Assembly (NCBI GenBank): GCA_964510065.1
Contig: CAZEAC010000053.1
Location: 1-29,015 of the forward strand
Direction of reading: 5' to 3'
Origin: CAZEAC01 sp964510065
GTDB taxonomy: Bacteria > Bdellovibrionota_C > UBA2361 > CAIXSY01
Length of the DNA: 29,015 bases
In this document: positions 8,019 to 15,980 of the stretch, one piece after another
Position numbering within the stretch: the stretch's first letter is position 1
How the letters are laid out: each line of letters starts with the position of its first letter
Made by a program: the position numbers and the translations under genes
The notes under the pieces: generated by a model
What the model was told of the DNA's origin: nothing
Seen by the model: only the letters and a program-made list of their open reading frames with translations
The model's database searches: none

Positions 8019-9269
8019 ATGCTATCAAGATGCATTCATATGAACGGGCCCGAAGTAGACATCTGTGTTGTAGGCGGCGGCGCCGCGGGAGTTGCCGCGG
8101 CAGCAGCCGGCGCAAGTGCCGGATGCTCGGTGGTGCTTATTGAATCACGGGCTTCACTCGGTGGCTTAGCGACATCGGCAATGGTCGGCACAGTATGTGG
8201 ACTCTATTTTCGCTCACCCGCGGGCGCGGCAAGATTCGCCGTTGGGGGCTTCGCCCGTGAGTTCGCGAATTCGCTTGCTGAGCGATCAGAAAGCGAACCT
8301 ACACTGGCTCTCGAAGGGCTCTACGTTCTTCCTTACAAAATCGCCGCATTTAACGATCTCGCGTTAGAAATTATTGTAAACAGGGGCATCACTCTTATTT
8401 GTAATGCGACGCTCAAAGAAGCTGCAACGCAAGACTCAAAAATAGTCACGCTGCATGTTGATGCCGGCGACAAAACCTTCACAATCTTTCCACGCGCCGT
8501 GATTGATTGTAGCGGCGACGCAATCGCCGCGGAGCTTAGTGGCGCGCCTATTCATAACTTCGATACCGCGCAGACTTCGGCGCTTGTGTTTGAAATTACT
8601 GGCTTGCCACAATGTGAGCCGGAGCAGCTTGGATTCCTTCTGAAACGCGAACTTTCCCGCGCGGTTCGAGACGGCACGCTACCTGAAGAGGCACTCAGAC
8701 TTTCAATAGTCCCGGGAAGCCTGCATGGAGGTAAGGCGCTTTGTAAACTTGGACTTACTGAGCATCGGGGTCTAAAGCTTCAAGAACACGCTAGCGAAAT
8801 GTGCAACAGAATAATCGCCCGGCTCCGTGAACAAGCGTTAGAACTCGGCGCCGTCTCCGTTTTGCAGATTGCGCCCGCGCTCGGTGTCCGAACTGGCCGG
8901 CAGATACAGGGCCGGGAGATGCTTTGCACCGAAGATGTTCGTGGCGCGAGGAAGCGCAAAAGCGGCGTTGCCAATGGCGCCTGGCCAATTGAGTTCTGGG
9001 GCAACGCACGCGAACCCGAAATGGGATTTTTTGCCGCCGATGATTATTACGAAATCCCGGCCGGGGCGCTTCGCTCCTCATGCCTTGAGAATCTCTTCGC
9101 CGGCGGCCGCTGTATCAGCGCGAGCGCAGAAGCCATTGCCTCGGCACGAGTAATCGGAACCTGCCTTGCAAGTGGCTACGCCGCAGGCCACCTGGCCGCG
9201 GCATCTCTTCAGCGCGAGCCTCTTGAGGCGACCGTTCAATACCTCAGGAAATCACAGTGCCTAGCGTAA
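8019..9269 (+). CDS. FAD-dependent oxidoreductase (FAD_oxidored family)
   Basis: A flavoprotein of about 416 residues. The dinucleotide-binding VVGGGAAGVAAAAAGA motif lies near the N-terminus, followed by the acidic ribose-binding ESRASLGG. The C-terminal NLFAGGRCISASAEAIASARV segment is the second FAD contact typical of this family. The substrate is unknown; in this cluster it might oxidise the polyene or its aromatic head (inference). ATG 8019 and ATG 8040 are both possible and neither has a strong ribosome binding site; the conserved domain begins right after the second. It starts a plus-strand series, and its end overlaps the start of a small frameshifted ORF by 13 bases. Confidence 0.82.
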   Translation: MLSRCIHMNGPEVDICVVGGGAAGVAAAAAGASAGCSVVLIESRASLGGLATSAMVGTVCGLYFRSPAGAARFAVGGFAREFANSLAERSESEPTLALEGLYVLPYKIAAFNDLALEIIVNRGITLICNATLKEAATQDSKIVTLHVDAGDKTFTIFPRAVIDCSGDAIAAELSGAPIHNFDTAQTSALVFEITGLPQCEPEQLGFLLKRELSRAVRDGTLPEEALRLSIVPGSLHGGKALCKLGLTEHRGLKLQEHASEMCNRIIARLREQALELGAVSVLQIAPALGVRTGRQIQGREMLCTEDVRGARKRKSGVANGAWPIEFWGNAREPEMGFFAADDYYEIPAGALRSSCLENLFAGGRCISASAEAIASARVIGTCLASGYAAGHLAAASLQREPLEATVQYLRKSQCLA

Positions 9270-9522
9270 GTTTGCCAGGATTTGAACCAGCGTGTATTGT
9301 TTCGGGCGATAGCGCCGCATTAGCGGCGTCCTTGAAATCCGTAAGCGCCTTATTTTTGGTGTAGGCCGGGCGCGAAAGGTGAGTGCCACCGAGACATTGC
9401 TACTGCAAGTCGCAGCTAGCACTCATCTTTCGCAGCGATGCATACGCCAAGATGCAGGCACTTACGTTCGGGCCACGGAGCTATGTTGTCAGGACAGCGA
9501 TCGGATACTTTTGGGATTCTAG
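9257..9522 (+). pseudogene. Small gene interrupted by a single-base frameshift
   Basis: A frame starts at GTG 9257 with AGGA eight bases upstream, overlapping the end of the FAD gene by 13 bases, as most real genes here overlap. It reads about 34 protein-like residues (GFEPACIVSGDSAALAASLK) to a TAG at 9362. Adding one T to the T5 run at 9353-9357 would join it to the other frame, which continues through VSATETLLLQVAAS to a TAG at 9520-9522, giving about 88 residues. I recognise no family. It could be a decayed gene, a sequencing error in the homopolymer, or programmed slippage; chance cannot be excluded. Its end would overlap the ligase start by 40 bases. Confidence 0.4.
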
Positions 9523-10946
9523 AATGTGCGGCGGCGCGTTGGCCCGATCAACCGGCGATAATCGATGAATTCGGCACGCTTACATTCGCTGAGCTTTTGC
9601 ACGAAGCCCGCTCGCTAAAAACCTCGCTTGCGCACGCCGGAGTACGTTCGAGACAGGGCATTGGCGTCGTTACCAGAAACAATCGGCATTTTTTGATTGC
9701 GCTCTTCGCTGCACTTGCTGCCGAAGCGGTAGTCATGCCAATTTCGCATCAGCTTCGCGATCCGGAGTTGAGCGCGGTGCTTGAGAATACAAGTCTTGCC
9801 TTCCTTATCGATGATCAGTCCTCGCCTGTATTGCAATCGCGAGTCGGCTCGGTTTTCACCACATCTTGGGGTGGCACACTACGAATTAGCCCACAGCGAA
9901 ACACAGTCGCGGCGTTGGTTCCCCAAATACCGGATGCCGCGTTTGTGCGCTTTACTTCCGGCACCACCGGCAGATCCAAGGGGGTCGTGCTCTCACATCG
10001 CGCGGTAGCGGAGAGAATCGAGGCGGCACAACATGTACTCGAACTTCAACCCGGCGAAAAAGTGTGCTGGGTATTACCGATGGCATACCATTTCGTCGTG
10101 TCGATCGTTCTGTATGTGCGCTACGGAGCCTGTCTTGTGACCTGTCACGACATGCTCTCTGAAAGTATTCTTGGTACTATTAATCGCGAAAAGTGCAGCG
10201 TGCTCTACGCCACGCCGACACACTACCGTGTTTTAAGCGCTGACCAGTCCGCGCTCTCGATGCCATCAATCCGTCGAGCGATCTCAACATCTTCGCCAAT
10301 CCCAAGGGAAGTTGCTGAAGCATTTTTCGAGCGCTTTCGGGTTCGCCCTTGCCAGGTATACGGCATGATAGAAATCGGACTTCCCCTCGCAAACTTTTCA
10401 GAAGACACCCCCGATTCACTCGGTCGCGCAGTGGCTGGATGCGATGTGGTGGTGCTGGATGAGCAGGGTGTGGTGCTGCCACCTGGCCAAGTTGGCCAGC
10501 TCGCGGTACGCGGACCGGGAATGTTCGATGCGTACCTCACACCTTTTGCGAAGCGCGAGTCTACAATGCTGAACGGCTTCTTCCCCACTGGTGACTTCGC
10601 GCTGCGTACAACGCAGGGCGATTTCCGGTTAATGGGAAGAAAAAAGTCTCTAATAAATATTGCCGGCAACAAGGTATTTCCCGAGGAAGTTGAGGCGGTA
10701 CTTAATTCGCACTGCGATGTCGAGATATCTCGGGTTTTTGCCGAACGACATTCGCTTACCGGAGAAATTGTGTGTGCTGAGCTCGTGCTGCGAGAGGGCG
10801 CAGAGATTCGTCCGGATGATCTGCGGAGCTACTGCTATTCCCGACTTTCTTCGTACAAAGTGCCAAAGGAAATTAAATTCGTGACTGCGATTTCAATGAC
10901 ACCCACAGGAAAAGTATTGCGTCACGAGGGAGCAAAAGCCGCATGA
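9483..10946 (+). CDS. apeH: Acyl/aryl-ACP synthetase (AMP-binding ligase, ApeH-like)
   Basis: A 487-residue adenylate-forming ligase. The P-loop-like FTSGTTGRSKGVVLSH spans about residues 157-172. TGDFAL and GRKKSLIN-GNKVFPEEVE mark the hinge and C-terminal domain, and the catalytic Lys lies in TPTGKVLRHE near the end. In APE clusters this enzyme activates the aromatic starter acid (4-hydroxybenzoate-type or cinnamate-type) with ATP and loads it onto an ACP. The frame also opens at ATG 9438, but family proteins start about 10 residues before ILECAAARWPDQP, which favours ATG 9483. A GGAG precedes it at tight spacing, so the start is not certain. Its stop overlaps the next start by four bases (ATGA). 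Confidence 0.85.
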   Translation: MLSGQRSDTFGILECAAARWPDQPAIIDEFGTLTFAELLHEARSLKTSLAHAGVRSRQGIGVVTRNNRHFLIALFAALAAEAVVMPISHQLRDPELSAVLENTSLAFLIDDQSSPVLQSRVGSVFTTSWGGTLRISPQRNTVAALVPQIPDAAFVRFTSGTTGRSKGVVLSHRAVAERIEAAQHVLELQPGEKVCWVLPMAYHFVVSIVLYVRYGACLVTCHDMLSESILGTINREKCSVLYATPTHYRVLSADQSALSMPSIRRAISTSSPIPREVAEAFFERFRVRPCQVYGMIEIGLPLANFSEDTPDSLGRAVAGCDVVVLDEQGVVLPPGQVGQLAVRGPGMFDAYLTPFAKRESTMLNGFFPTGDFALRTTQGDFRLMGRKKSLINIAGNKVFPEEVEAVLNSHCDVEISRVFAERHSLTGEIVCAELVLREGAEIRPDDLRSYCYSRLSSYKVPKEIKFVTAISMTPTGKVLRHEGAKAA

Positions 10947-12181
10947 AGGAGATTCGCACAGTTGCGATAGTAGGTGGTGGTCCGGCTGGATCCGCCCTTG
11001 GCACGTTGCTTTCGCGTCGAGGGATCAAGGTTGTTATTTTTACGCATGAAAAGCGCCCTGAACTTGTTATTGGGGAATCGCTTGTTCCCGCGGTAGTTCC
11101 GCTGCTCCGCGAGCTGGGTGTCGAGCGTGAAGTAAGCTCCTACAGCACTTTTAAACCTGGCGCGACTTTCTCAATGCGTGCGGGCGAGGAGATTACTTTT
11201 GTATTTTCGAATGCGCGGCGCCCTGCCGCAACGTACGCCTACAACACTCCGCGCGATCGCTTCGACCAGACTTTGCTCGACGAAGCTCGAAGGTCGGGAG
11301 TCTCCGTGTTGCTCCACGCCGTAAAACTCCAGAAACGTGATGAAGGTGCCGTCTGTCTTGATCAGCAGTCCGAAGCGGAGTACCAAAAAATCGTAGGCGC
11401 CCCTCCTGATCTTATCGTTGATGCGAGCGGACGCTCGCGCGCCATCGCCAAACTTCTTGAACTTCCCTTTCGTGAAGGAGCGAGAAAGGATCGTGCGCTT
11501 TTTGCCCATCTCGCTGACACCGCAATTAGTTATCCTGGGCATATTCACGTGGATCGGCTTAGCCGTGGTTGGTCATGGCGCATTCCACTTCCCGGACGTG
11601 TTTCCGTCGGGTTAGTCGTGCCTGAAGAGCATGCCGACGCTCACGGCACAAGCGCCGAAGAGCAGTTTGATGCGCTTATTCGCAGCGAGACCGTGGCGAA
11701 GCGTTACGCACCAAATCCAAATCGAATCACCGCGGTCATGAAGTACTCTAACTATCAGCTCGTTTCGGAAAAAATGTATGGTCCGGGCTGGGTACTCTTA
11801 GGGGACGCGGCAGGATTTATCGACCCAATTTTTTCCAGTGGAATGCTCGTGGGGCTTACCTCGGCAAAGCGTTTAGCCGAAGATATCTTTAGCGCAAAGG
11901 GATCCTTCCATGCGTATCAGAGCGCCGTTCAGCGACAACTTAGATCCTGGCATAACGTCGTCAACTATTTCTACGATGGAAGACTTTTCGGGTTGATTCG
12001 AGCCGGACGAGCTTTGCGTGGTACTTTCCCTGCACGTTACTTCGCGCCATACCTTGAAAGTCATCTTGGCCGAATACTTACTGGTACTGCTCCTGACGAT
12101 CCTTACAGTCAGGGCCTTATGAGTCTGGCGATGAGACTTATTGTCGGAGAAGGAACACATCTCAGATTACGGGTTGCCTAG
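10943..12181 (+). CDS. Flavin-dependent monooxygenase/halogenase-like protein
   Basis: A 412-residue FAD protein. GGGPAG (11-16) is the dinucleotide-binding motif, IGESLVP (43-49) a halogenase/geranylgeranyl-reductase-type motif, and GDAAGFIDPIFSSG the second FAD motif. WSWRIP at 210-215 matches the WxWxIP signature of flavin-dependent halogenases, and Lys71 in FKPGATF lies where halogenases of this subgroup place the active-site Lys. Xanthomonadin, a brominated aryl polyene, is a known precedent for halogenation in this pathway. Related NAD(P)/FAD oxidoreductases occur in APE clusters whose products are not halogenated, so the activity is unproven. Its ATG overlaps the ligase stop. Its own TAG (12179-12181) abuts the MITE-like element. 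Confidence 0.8.
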   Translation: MKEIRTVAIVGGGPAGSALGTLLSRRGIKVVIFTHEKRPELVIGESLVPAVVPLLRELGVEREVSSYSTFKPGATFSMRAGEEITFVFSNARRPAATYAYNTPRDRFDQTLLDEARRSGVSVLLHAVKLQKRDEGAVCLDQQSEAEYQKIVGAPPDLIVDASGRSRAIAKLLELPFREGARKDRALFAHLADTAISYPGHIHVDRLSRGWSWRIPLPGRVSVGLVVPEEHADAHGTSAEEQFDALIRSETVAKRYAPNPNRITAVMKYSNYQLVSEKMYGPGWVLLGDAAGFIDPIFSSGMLVGLTSAKRLAEDIFSAKGSFHAYQSAVQRQLRSWHNVVNYFYDGRLFGLIRAGRALRGTFPARYFAPYLESHLGRILTGTAPDDPYSQGLMSLAMRLIVGEGTHLRLRVA

Positions 12182-12361
12182 GGAACCTCTCAAAAACTAG
12201 GCGTTTGGGATTTGCTGGAATTTTGGATGAGATTTGCGAGAAAACATGCCGGGAAAAACGCAGGAATAGCAGAGCTATTTCGAGTATTTTCCCGGCATGG
12301 TTTCTCGCAAAGATCGCCGAAAGGCCAGCGAAGACGAAATGCATAGTTTTTTAGAGGTTCC
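12182..12361. repeat. MITE-like element, copy 2 (180 bp) with internal hairpin
   Basis: Terminal inverted repeats GGAACCTCTCAAAAACTA and TAGTTTTTTAGAGGTTCC match at 17 of 18 positions. Inside, TTTGCGAGAAAACATGCC (from about 12232) pairs almost fully with GGCATGGTTTCTCGCAAA (to about 12310), making a stem of about 25 bp that includes CCGGGAAAA/TTTTCCCGG. The outer sequence is that of copy 1. Flanking CTAG (12178-12181) and CCAG could be an imperfect target duplication, resembling the YTAR target of some IS5-group elements (inference). It separates two genes that were probably about six bases apart. Confidence 0.82.
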
Positions 12362-12371
12362 CCAGAGATTC

Positions 12372-12806
12372 ATGAAAAAAATCAGTAAATTATTGGCGCC
12401 AATTCTTTCCTTCGCCTTGCCGCTTGTCGCCGGGCTTTGGATGGGTCACGATTCCATCGCGACACTTCTTCCCGCAGCGATGAGTGCCGCGGTTGCGGCC
12501 GCGTTCATTGGGTCGCTATTTGGGGAGATAAGTCTGGTTGAGCGCTTCGCAAAGCTGCATCGCGGCACACTCACTCCTGAGATTCGCTGGTACTGCCGTT
12601 GGGCCACACGCTACTGGGGAGTAGTATTGATTCTCAACACGATCCTCGCCGCGTGGTCAGCGCTCGGAGCCTCAATGGAGATGTGGCTTTGGTATAACGG
12701 CGCGCTGAGCTACCTTATTATTGCGGGTGCATTTGGAGCCGAATATCTGGTTCGACTGATGTATCGTGCTCGACTTAAGCGCCAAGAATCGCAGATGCTC
12801 TTGTAA
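12372..12806 (+). CDS. COG4648-type integral membrane protein of APE clusters
   Basis: A 144-residue membrane protein with about four hydrophobic segments: ISKLLAPILSFALPLVAG, LLPAAMSAAVAAAFIGSLF, WGVVLILNTILAAWSA and LSYLIIAGAFGAEYLV. Pattern and length fit the conserved COG4648 membrane protein that normally sits between the ACPs and the ligase in APE operons; its biochemical role is unknown. The frame extends upstream to 12297, but that part is MITE sequence, so ATG 12372 is the natural start. It has no strong ribosome binding site, perhaps because the insertion displaced it. Before the insertion it probably followed the halogenase-like gene directly. Confidence 0.75.
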   Translation: MKKISKLLAPILSFALPLVAGLWMGHDSIATLLPAAMSAAVAAAFIGSLFGEISLVERFAKLHRGTLTPEIRWYCRWATRYWGVVLILNTILAAWSALGASMEMWLWYNGALSYLIIAGAFGAEYLVRLMYRARLKRQESQMLL

Positions 12807-12870
12807 CCTGAGCTCTACGCAGGGATTCCACGGAAGACAAATCGCGAGGCGGAACACATATTAGTTGCGG

Positions 12871-13833
12871 CTACGGCGCACTGCGTCTTTTTGGCGAGAT
12901 GAAGCGCATGAGAATGTCGAGCTCAGCCGATTTTTCAATCTCTCGCAGGTGATCGCGAATTGCAAAAAGCAAGCGCATTGTTTCGCCCCTGTCTGTGTAC
13001 GCGCAGGAGTCTTCACCACTTTCAAGTCTTAGTGCCGCACAAAGATGCTTTACGCCGCGCGATTCATCGAGTTCTCCACCGCGCGCGAATTGGCAAAGAC
13101 CACGGAGCGCTAATAGACTGGCCTCACTTCTCAATAACGCGCGATCAGTTGGGCGGTAATATTCTTCTAAGAGCGGCGCGGCATCATCAAACATTCCGAA
13201 ATAGCAAAGGAGTGTAGCATATTCCACTCTCGCCTTATCACACGCAGCAGCACCGGCTGCCCCGGCCTCGGCAAGCGTATACGCCTGATGATATGCTCGG
13301 AGAGCTTGCGCGAAATTCTCTATTTTAAACTGAAAGGATCCCTGAACGAGCTTCGCGACAACAAGCAGGTCATCAATCATGAGGTCTCGACGATTTTCAA
13401 GTGAGCGGACCCAGCTATCACATGCTCGTAATGCCTTAATGTCGTTTCCAGACTGCTCATGCTCACGGATAAGCGCCTGCCAAAGAGTTGCGGCGATTCG
13501 AAATCCCTCTCCTGTTTGCGCACATGCTTGAATCGCCTTCCCGTACCCCTCTGCACGGCCCGGATCCGGCTTCGATTCCGAGGGCTCGGGAGTCACATTG
13601 AGGGAAATTGTATGTCTTATCGGAGCACAGTCGTGACTGCTTCGCGGCGAATTTATATTTGAAGAGTTCGCGGTTGCCGTTTGTGTTGAGCTTTGGACGA
13701 AGGGCAGCATAGTATTTGACGTCAGAGAATTCCGGCTCGAGCCAACAAAAAATTGGACGGGAGATAGGGACGCCAAAGTTGTACCAAAAACCGAATGGTA
13801 ACAACTAAGGAGCGATGCTATTTCCCGCCGCAC
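12871..13833 (-). CDS. TPR-like helical-repeat protein, function unknown
   Basis: About 320 residues from a GTG at 13833. Residues from about 95 on are helical and resemble tetratricopeptide repeats: FAQALRAYHQAYTLAEAG, ARVEYATLLCYFGMFDDAAPLLEEYY and ASLLALRGLCQFARGG. The first 90 residues are Ser/Asn/Thr-rich and look disordered, and no signal peptide is clear, so the true start may lie further in (next Met at residue 42). It converges with the COG4648 gene, 64 bases away, and follows a small Cys-containing ORF on the same strand. A scaffold or adaptor role is possible but unsupported. Confidence 0.6.
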   Translation of the reverse strand: MRREIASLLSCYHSVFGTTLASLSPVQFFVGSSRNSLTSNTMLPFVQSSTQTATANSSNINSPRSSHDCAPIRHTISLNVTPEPSESKPDPGRAEGYGKAIQACAQTGEGFRIAATLWQALIREHEQSGNDIKALRACDSWVRSLENRRDLMIDDLLVVAKLVQGSFQFKIENFAQALRAYHQAYTLAEAGAAGAAACDKARVEYATLLCYFGMFDDAAPLLEEYYRPTDRALLRSEASLLALRGLCQFARGGELDESRGVKHLCAALRLESGEDSCAYTDRGETMRLLFAIRDHLREIEKSAELDILMRFISPKRRSAP

Positions 13834-13851
13834 TTCCCGCCTGGAGCTCGT

Positions 13852-14067
13852 TTACGCCGAGTTCCCGGGGACTTTTACAGTCGCTGGAGGGCAGTCTCCA
13901 CCGCGCTTGCGGTGGAAGAGGCAGCTGTTGGTGTCACGATTGGGACATTCTTGCCCCAAACCAAGGGGGCAGACATCCAAATCGTTCTGACCCACCGAAT
14001 CTTCGGCAGATCCCCGCTCGTTGCGAAGGGCCAGCAATGCCGCCCCCGCGTCCTTCTTCGTGATCAT
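13852..14067 (-). CDS. Small Cys-containing protein (71 aa), function unknown
   Basis: ATG 14067 is preceded by AAGGA at good spacing. The product begins MITKKDAGAALLALRNERG and has four spaced Cys in its C-terminal half (VCPLG, ECPNR, SCLFH, DCPPA), which could bind a metal or form disulfides. The longer frame to 14142 lacks such a site. It ends 18 bases before the TPR-like gene, so the two may form an operon. Plus-strand frames over the same DNA have weaker starts. It has no recognised family. Confidence 0.45.
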   Translation of the reverse strand: MITKKDAGAALLALRNERGSAEDSVGQNDLDVCPLGLGQECPNRDTNSCLFHRKRGGDCPPATVKVPGNSA

Positions 14068-14135
14068 TTTTTCCTTAGTTGAATTAGACGAGGACTCGAA
14101 GTAGTTCCGAGTCTTATTCGCCAGAATGCCGATCC

Positions 14136-14182
14136 AAAGCACCCCTTCGATTGCTCGCGATGAGCAATTCGAAGGGGCGCTT
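14136..14182. other. Long imperfect palindrome, hairpin or operator
   Basis: The left arm AAAGC-A-CCCCTTCGA-TTGCTC pairs with the right arm GAGCAA-TTCGAAGGGG-CGCTTT around a GCGAT loop, with one mismatch and one bulge over about 20 bp. It lies between divergent transcription units, where a terminator is less expected than an operator or a repeat. No long T-tract flanks it on either strand. Confidence 0.6.
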
Positions 14183-14340
14183 TAGCATCGAGCCGTACGA
14201 AAAAAACCGTGCTATCCCTATCTGCCCGATATGTGAGTACAAAAAGAACGAAACGCCTTTCTAAGGTACACCAAATTCTTGGCTTATTAAAGCATCGAGA
14301 TGGGTGGGGGTGGGTTACTATCGATGGTGTTAGCCGGTAT

Positions 14341-14369
14341 TTGCTTGAGTTTCGCCCCTGCGCTAGACT
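14341..14369 (+). promoter_or_regulatory. Candidate sigma-70 promoter of the HD-domain gene
   Basis: TTGCTT (14341-14346), a 17-base spacer, then TAGACT (14364-14369), followed 26 bases later by ATG 14395. Spacing is ideal and both boxes are moderate matches. Confidence 0.4.
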
Positions 14370-14394
14370 GCCGCTCCCTTCATGGAGTTGTTGT

Positions 14395-15933
14395 ATGCTC
14401 ACTCAAGGCTTCGAAAAATCTCACGAAATCGTTCGCCAGTTACGCTCGCTTCGCTCAAACGAAGGTCTTTCCCGCGCTCAAATACGGCCTAATTTCTACC
14501 CTGAAGTAGTACGGGGTGTGCTCCTTCTTACCGGTATCGAAAACCGCCAGGCCGATCTACTCGCGCCCTCAAAGCTGAGCATTGTCGACTACCGTCCGGT
14601 AATCCGCTATCTCAACTCCGAAATTGATATTGGCCTGTCTAGGAAGGAGCAGGATGTCATCGCACTTCTCCTTACCGGGCTTTCAAGGACGAACCGGTTC
14701 TCGGGCGATGTCTTTATTGAATTTATCCGCGGCGAGGACTCCAGTATTCATTCCTGCCATTCAGCAATTCTCGTTGTGGAAATATTTCGAAGGGCGGGGC
14801 TTCTCAGCAGTGAACATCTCTCCAGCTCGACACTTCAGGAGCTTCGCCGCGCAATGATAATAGGCGCGTTGCTTCACGACTGCGGCGAAATATTAGGAGA
14901 GATACATTCCCTTGCAAATAGAGTCGCCCAAGCTGGTCTTAGCGATGAAGATAAGGTATGCACCGAGCGCGGAATTTTTAGGACATTCTTACGGCTGGCC
15001 TGCTTTGCGGTCGAGCAAAAGAATCCACGGATCTTTTTCGAAGTTCTAGAAAAGGCGCGTGCTCTCGCCGGAATAACAACCGGATCAAAGGTTAACCACG
15101 AGGGCCTCGCCGAGGCACTCAAGCAGTCGCAGGTTACTCTTACACCCGAAACCGAGCAGACTTATGTGAAACTGATGCGACACTATGATCGGGCCGAGCT
15201 ACATCTAGAAAATCCGTCCGACCTTGATCTCTTTATCGCCTACTGCATTAAGAACTGCGAGCATCTTCAGGGCACACGGCACATGATCCGTCGGTCCACC
15301 AAACATCACGGATATCAACCGCTACGGCACTTTTCGGCAGCATCGACCCCTTTTGAACAGCACGATCCACAACGCGATCGATTTTCGCTTCCCTTTGCGC
15401 TGGCGCATAGCGCGCGAATGATGGCCGGCGCAAAATTTACCGAACGAGAGCTCGGCCATGTTTTCGCCACGGCAAAATATGATCTTCAGATTGCACTTGC
15501 CAATGCTATGCGTCACGCGACTTACGAAACTTTGCGCGAGCTTTTACATGCCGGCCCACTCGTTATTAACCAGCCACAGCGCGAGCTTCCGCAAAATATC
15601 GTCGCTTTAGAGAAAGTTGCGAGTGACTTTACCCAAAAAGAATCGGAGAGGCTTAACGCGTTTCGTGAGCTTCAGCGTCTCTTGCAATACTCGCTTCGCG
15701 AAAATATCGCGACTTTACGCGGTGACGTCGACAATGAGCTTTCAATTGCCGACCGAGGCTACTTTATGCAGGTGTATAGTCTCGCAGCGGCTCGCGGCTA
15801 TATCCCCGCTCGCGGAGAAGTGCTGCTACATAACGATGTACGAGATATTCCGCCAGCTATAAGGCCGGAAATTTCGCGAAAGGGGCTGCTCACTAATGGC
15901 AGCTTCACGATGCCGCACAACCACATTGCATAG
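14395..15933 (+). CDS. HD-superfamily protein of unknown function
   Basis: A 512-residue cytosolic-looking protein. Residues about 115-170 contain HSCHSAILVVEIF and then IIGALLHDCGEIL with His161-Asp162. This is the pattern of HD/HDOD metal-dependent phosphohydrolase or signalling domains (HxxHS...LLHDxG). The rest is helical and not recognised. ATG 14395 has GGAG seven bases upstream; the open frame from 14209 encodes an unlikely N-terminal extension and overlaps the promoter region. It lies 53 bases upstream of the LolA-like gene on the same strand. HD proteins are not a standard APE component. A regulatory or nucleotide-hydrolysing role is inferred; the metal ligands beyond the HD pair are not certain. 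Confidence 0.65.
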   Translation: MLTQGFEKSHEIVRQLRSLRSNEGLSRAQIRPNFYPEVVRGVLLLTGIENRQADLLAPSKLSIVDYRPVIRYLNSEIDIGLSRKEQDVIALLLTGLSRTNRFSGDVFIEFIRGEDSSIHSCHSAILVVEIFRRAGLLSSEHLSSSTLQELRRAMIIGALLHDCGEILGEIHSLANRVAQAGLSDEDKVCTERGIFRTFLRLACFAVEQKNPRIFFEVLEKARALAGITTGSKVNHEGLAEALKQSQVTLTPETEQTYVKLMRHYDRAELHLENPSDLDLFIAYCIKNCEHLQGTRHMIRRSTKHHGYQPLRHFSAASTPFEQHDPQRDRFSLPFALAHSARMMAGAKFTERELGHVFATAKYDLQIALANAMRHATYETLRELLHAGPLVINQPQRELPQNIVALEKVASDFTQKESERLNAFRELQRLLQYSLRENIATLRGDVDNELSIADRGYFMQVYSLAAARGYIPARGEVLLHNDVRDIPPAIRPEISRKGLLTNGSFTMPHNHIA

Positions 15934-15950
15934 CCTGGACTTCTCACAGA

Positions 15951-15980
15951 TTGCAGGTCCTTGCCTTTCTCGAGTAGAAT
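15951..15980 (+). promoter_or_regulatory. Candidate promoter immediately upstream of the LolA-like gene
   Basis: TTGCAG (15951-15956), 18 bases, then TAGAAT (15975-15980). The -10 box ends only six bases before GTG 15987, so a transcript from here would be nearly leaderless. No clear ribosome binding site precedes the GTG. Chance is possible. Confidence 0.3.

Larger units (their letters stand above)
14068..14394. other. Divergent intergenic region
   Basis: These 327 bases lie between the minus-strand small gene and the plus-strand HD-domain gene. They hold a smaller palindrome at 14093-14111 (ACTCG...CGAGT), a long imperfect palindrome at 14136-14182 and a candidate promoter at 14341-14369. 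A plus-strand frame from 14209 is continuous with the HD gene, but its composition is not protein-like. Confidence 0.5.

Noticed and set aside
4256..12361. Composite transposon bounded by the two MITE-like copies
   Set aside because: No transposase lies between them, the copies differ in length, and each seems to have its own target site.
12297..12371. N-terminal extension of the COG4648 membrane protein
   Set aside because: These codons lie almost wholly within the MITE-like element; the conserved protein begins at 12372.
14209..14394. N-terminal extension of the HD-domain protein
   Set aside because: The region carries a promoter match, and ATG 14395 has a well-placed GGAG.
14395..15933. 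Aromatic amino acid ammonia-lyase supplying the aryl starter
   Set aside because: Length is similar to that family, but no Ala-Ser-Gly MIO motif is present; it has an HD pair instead.
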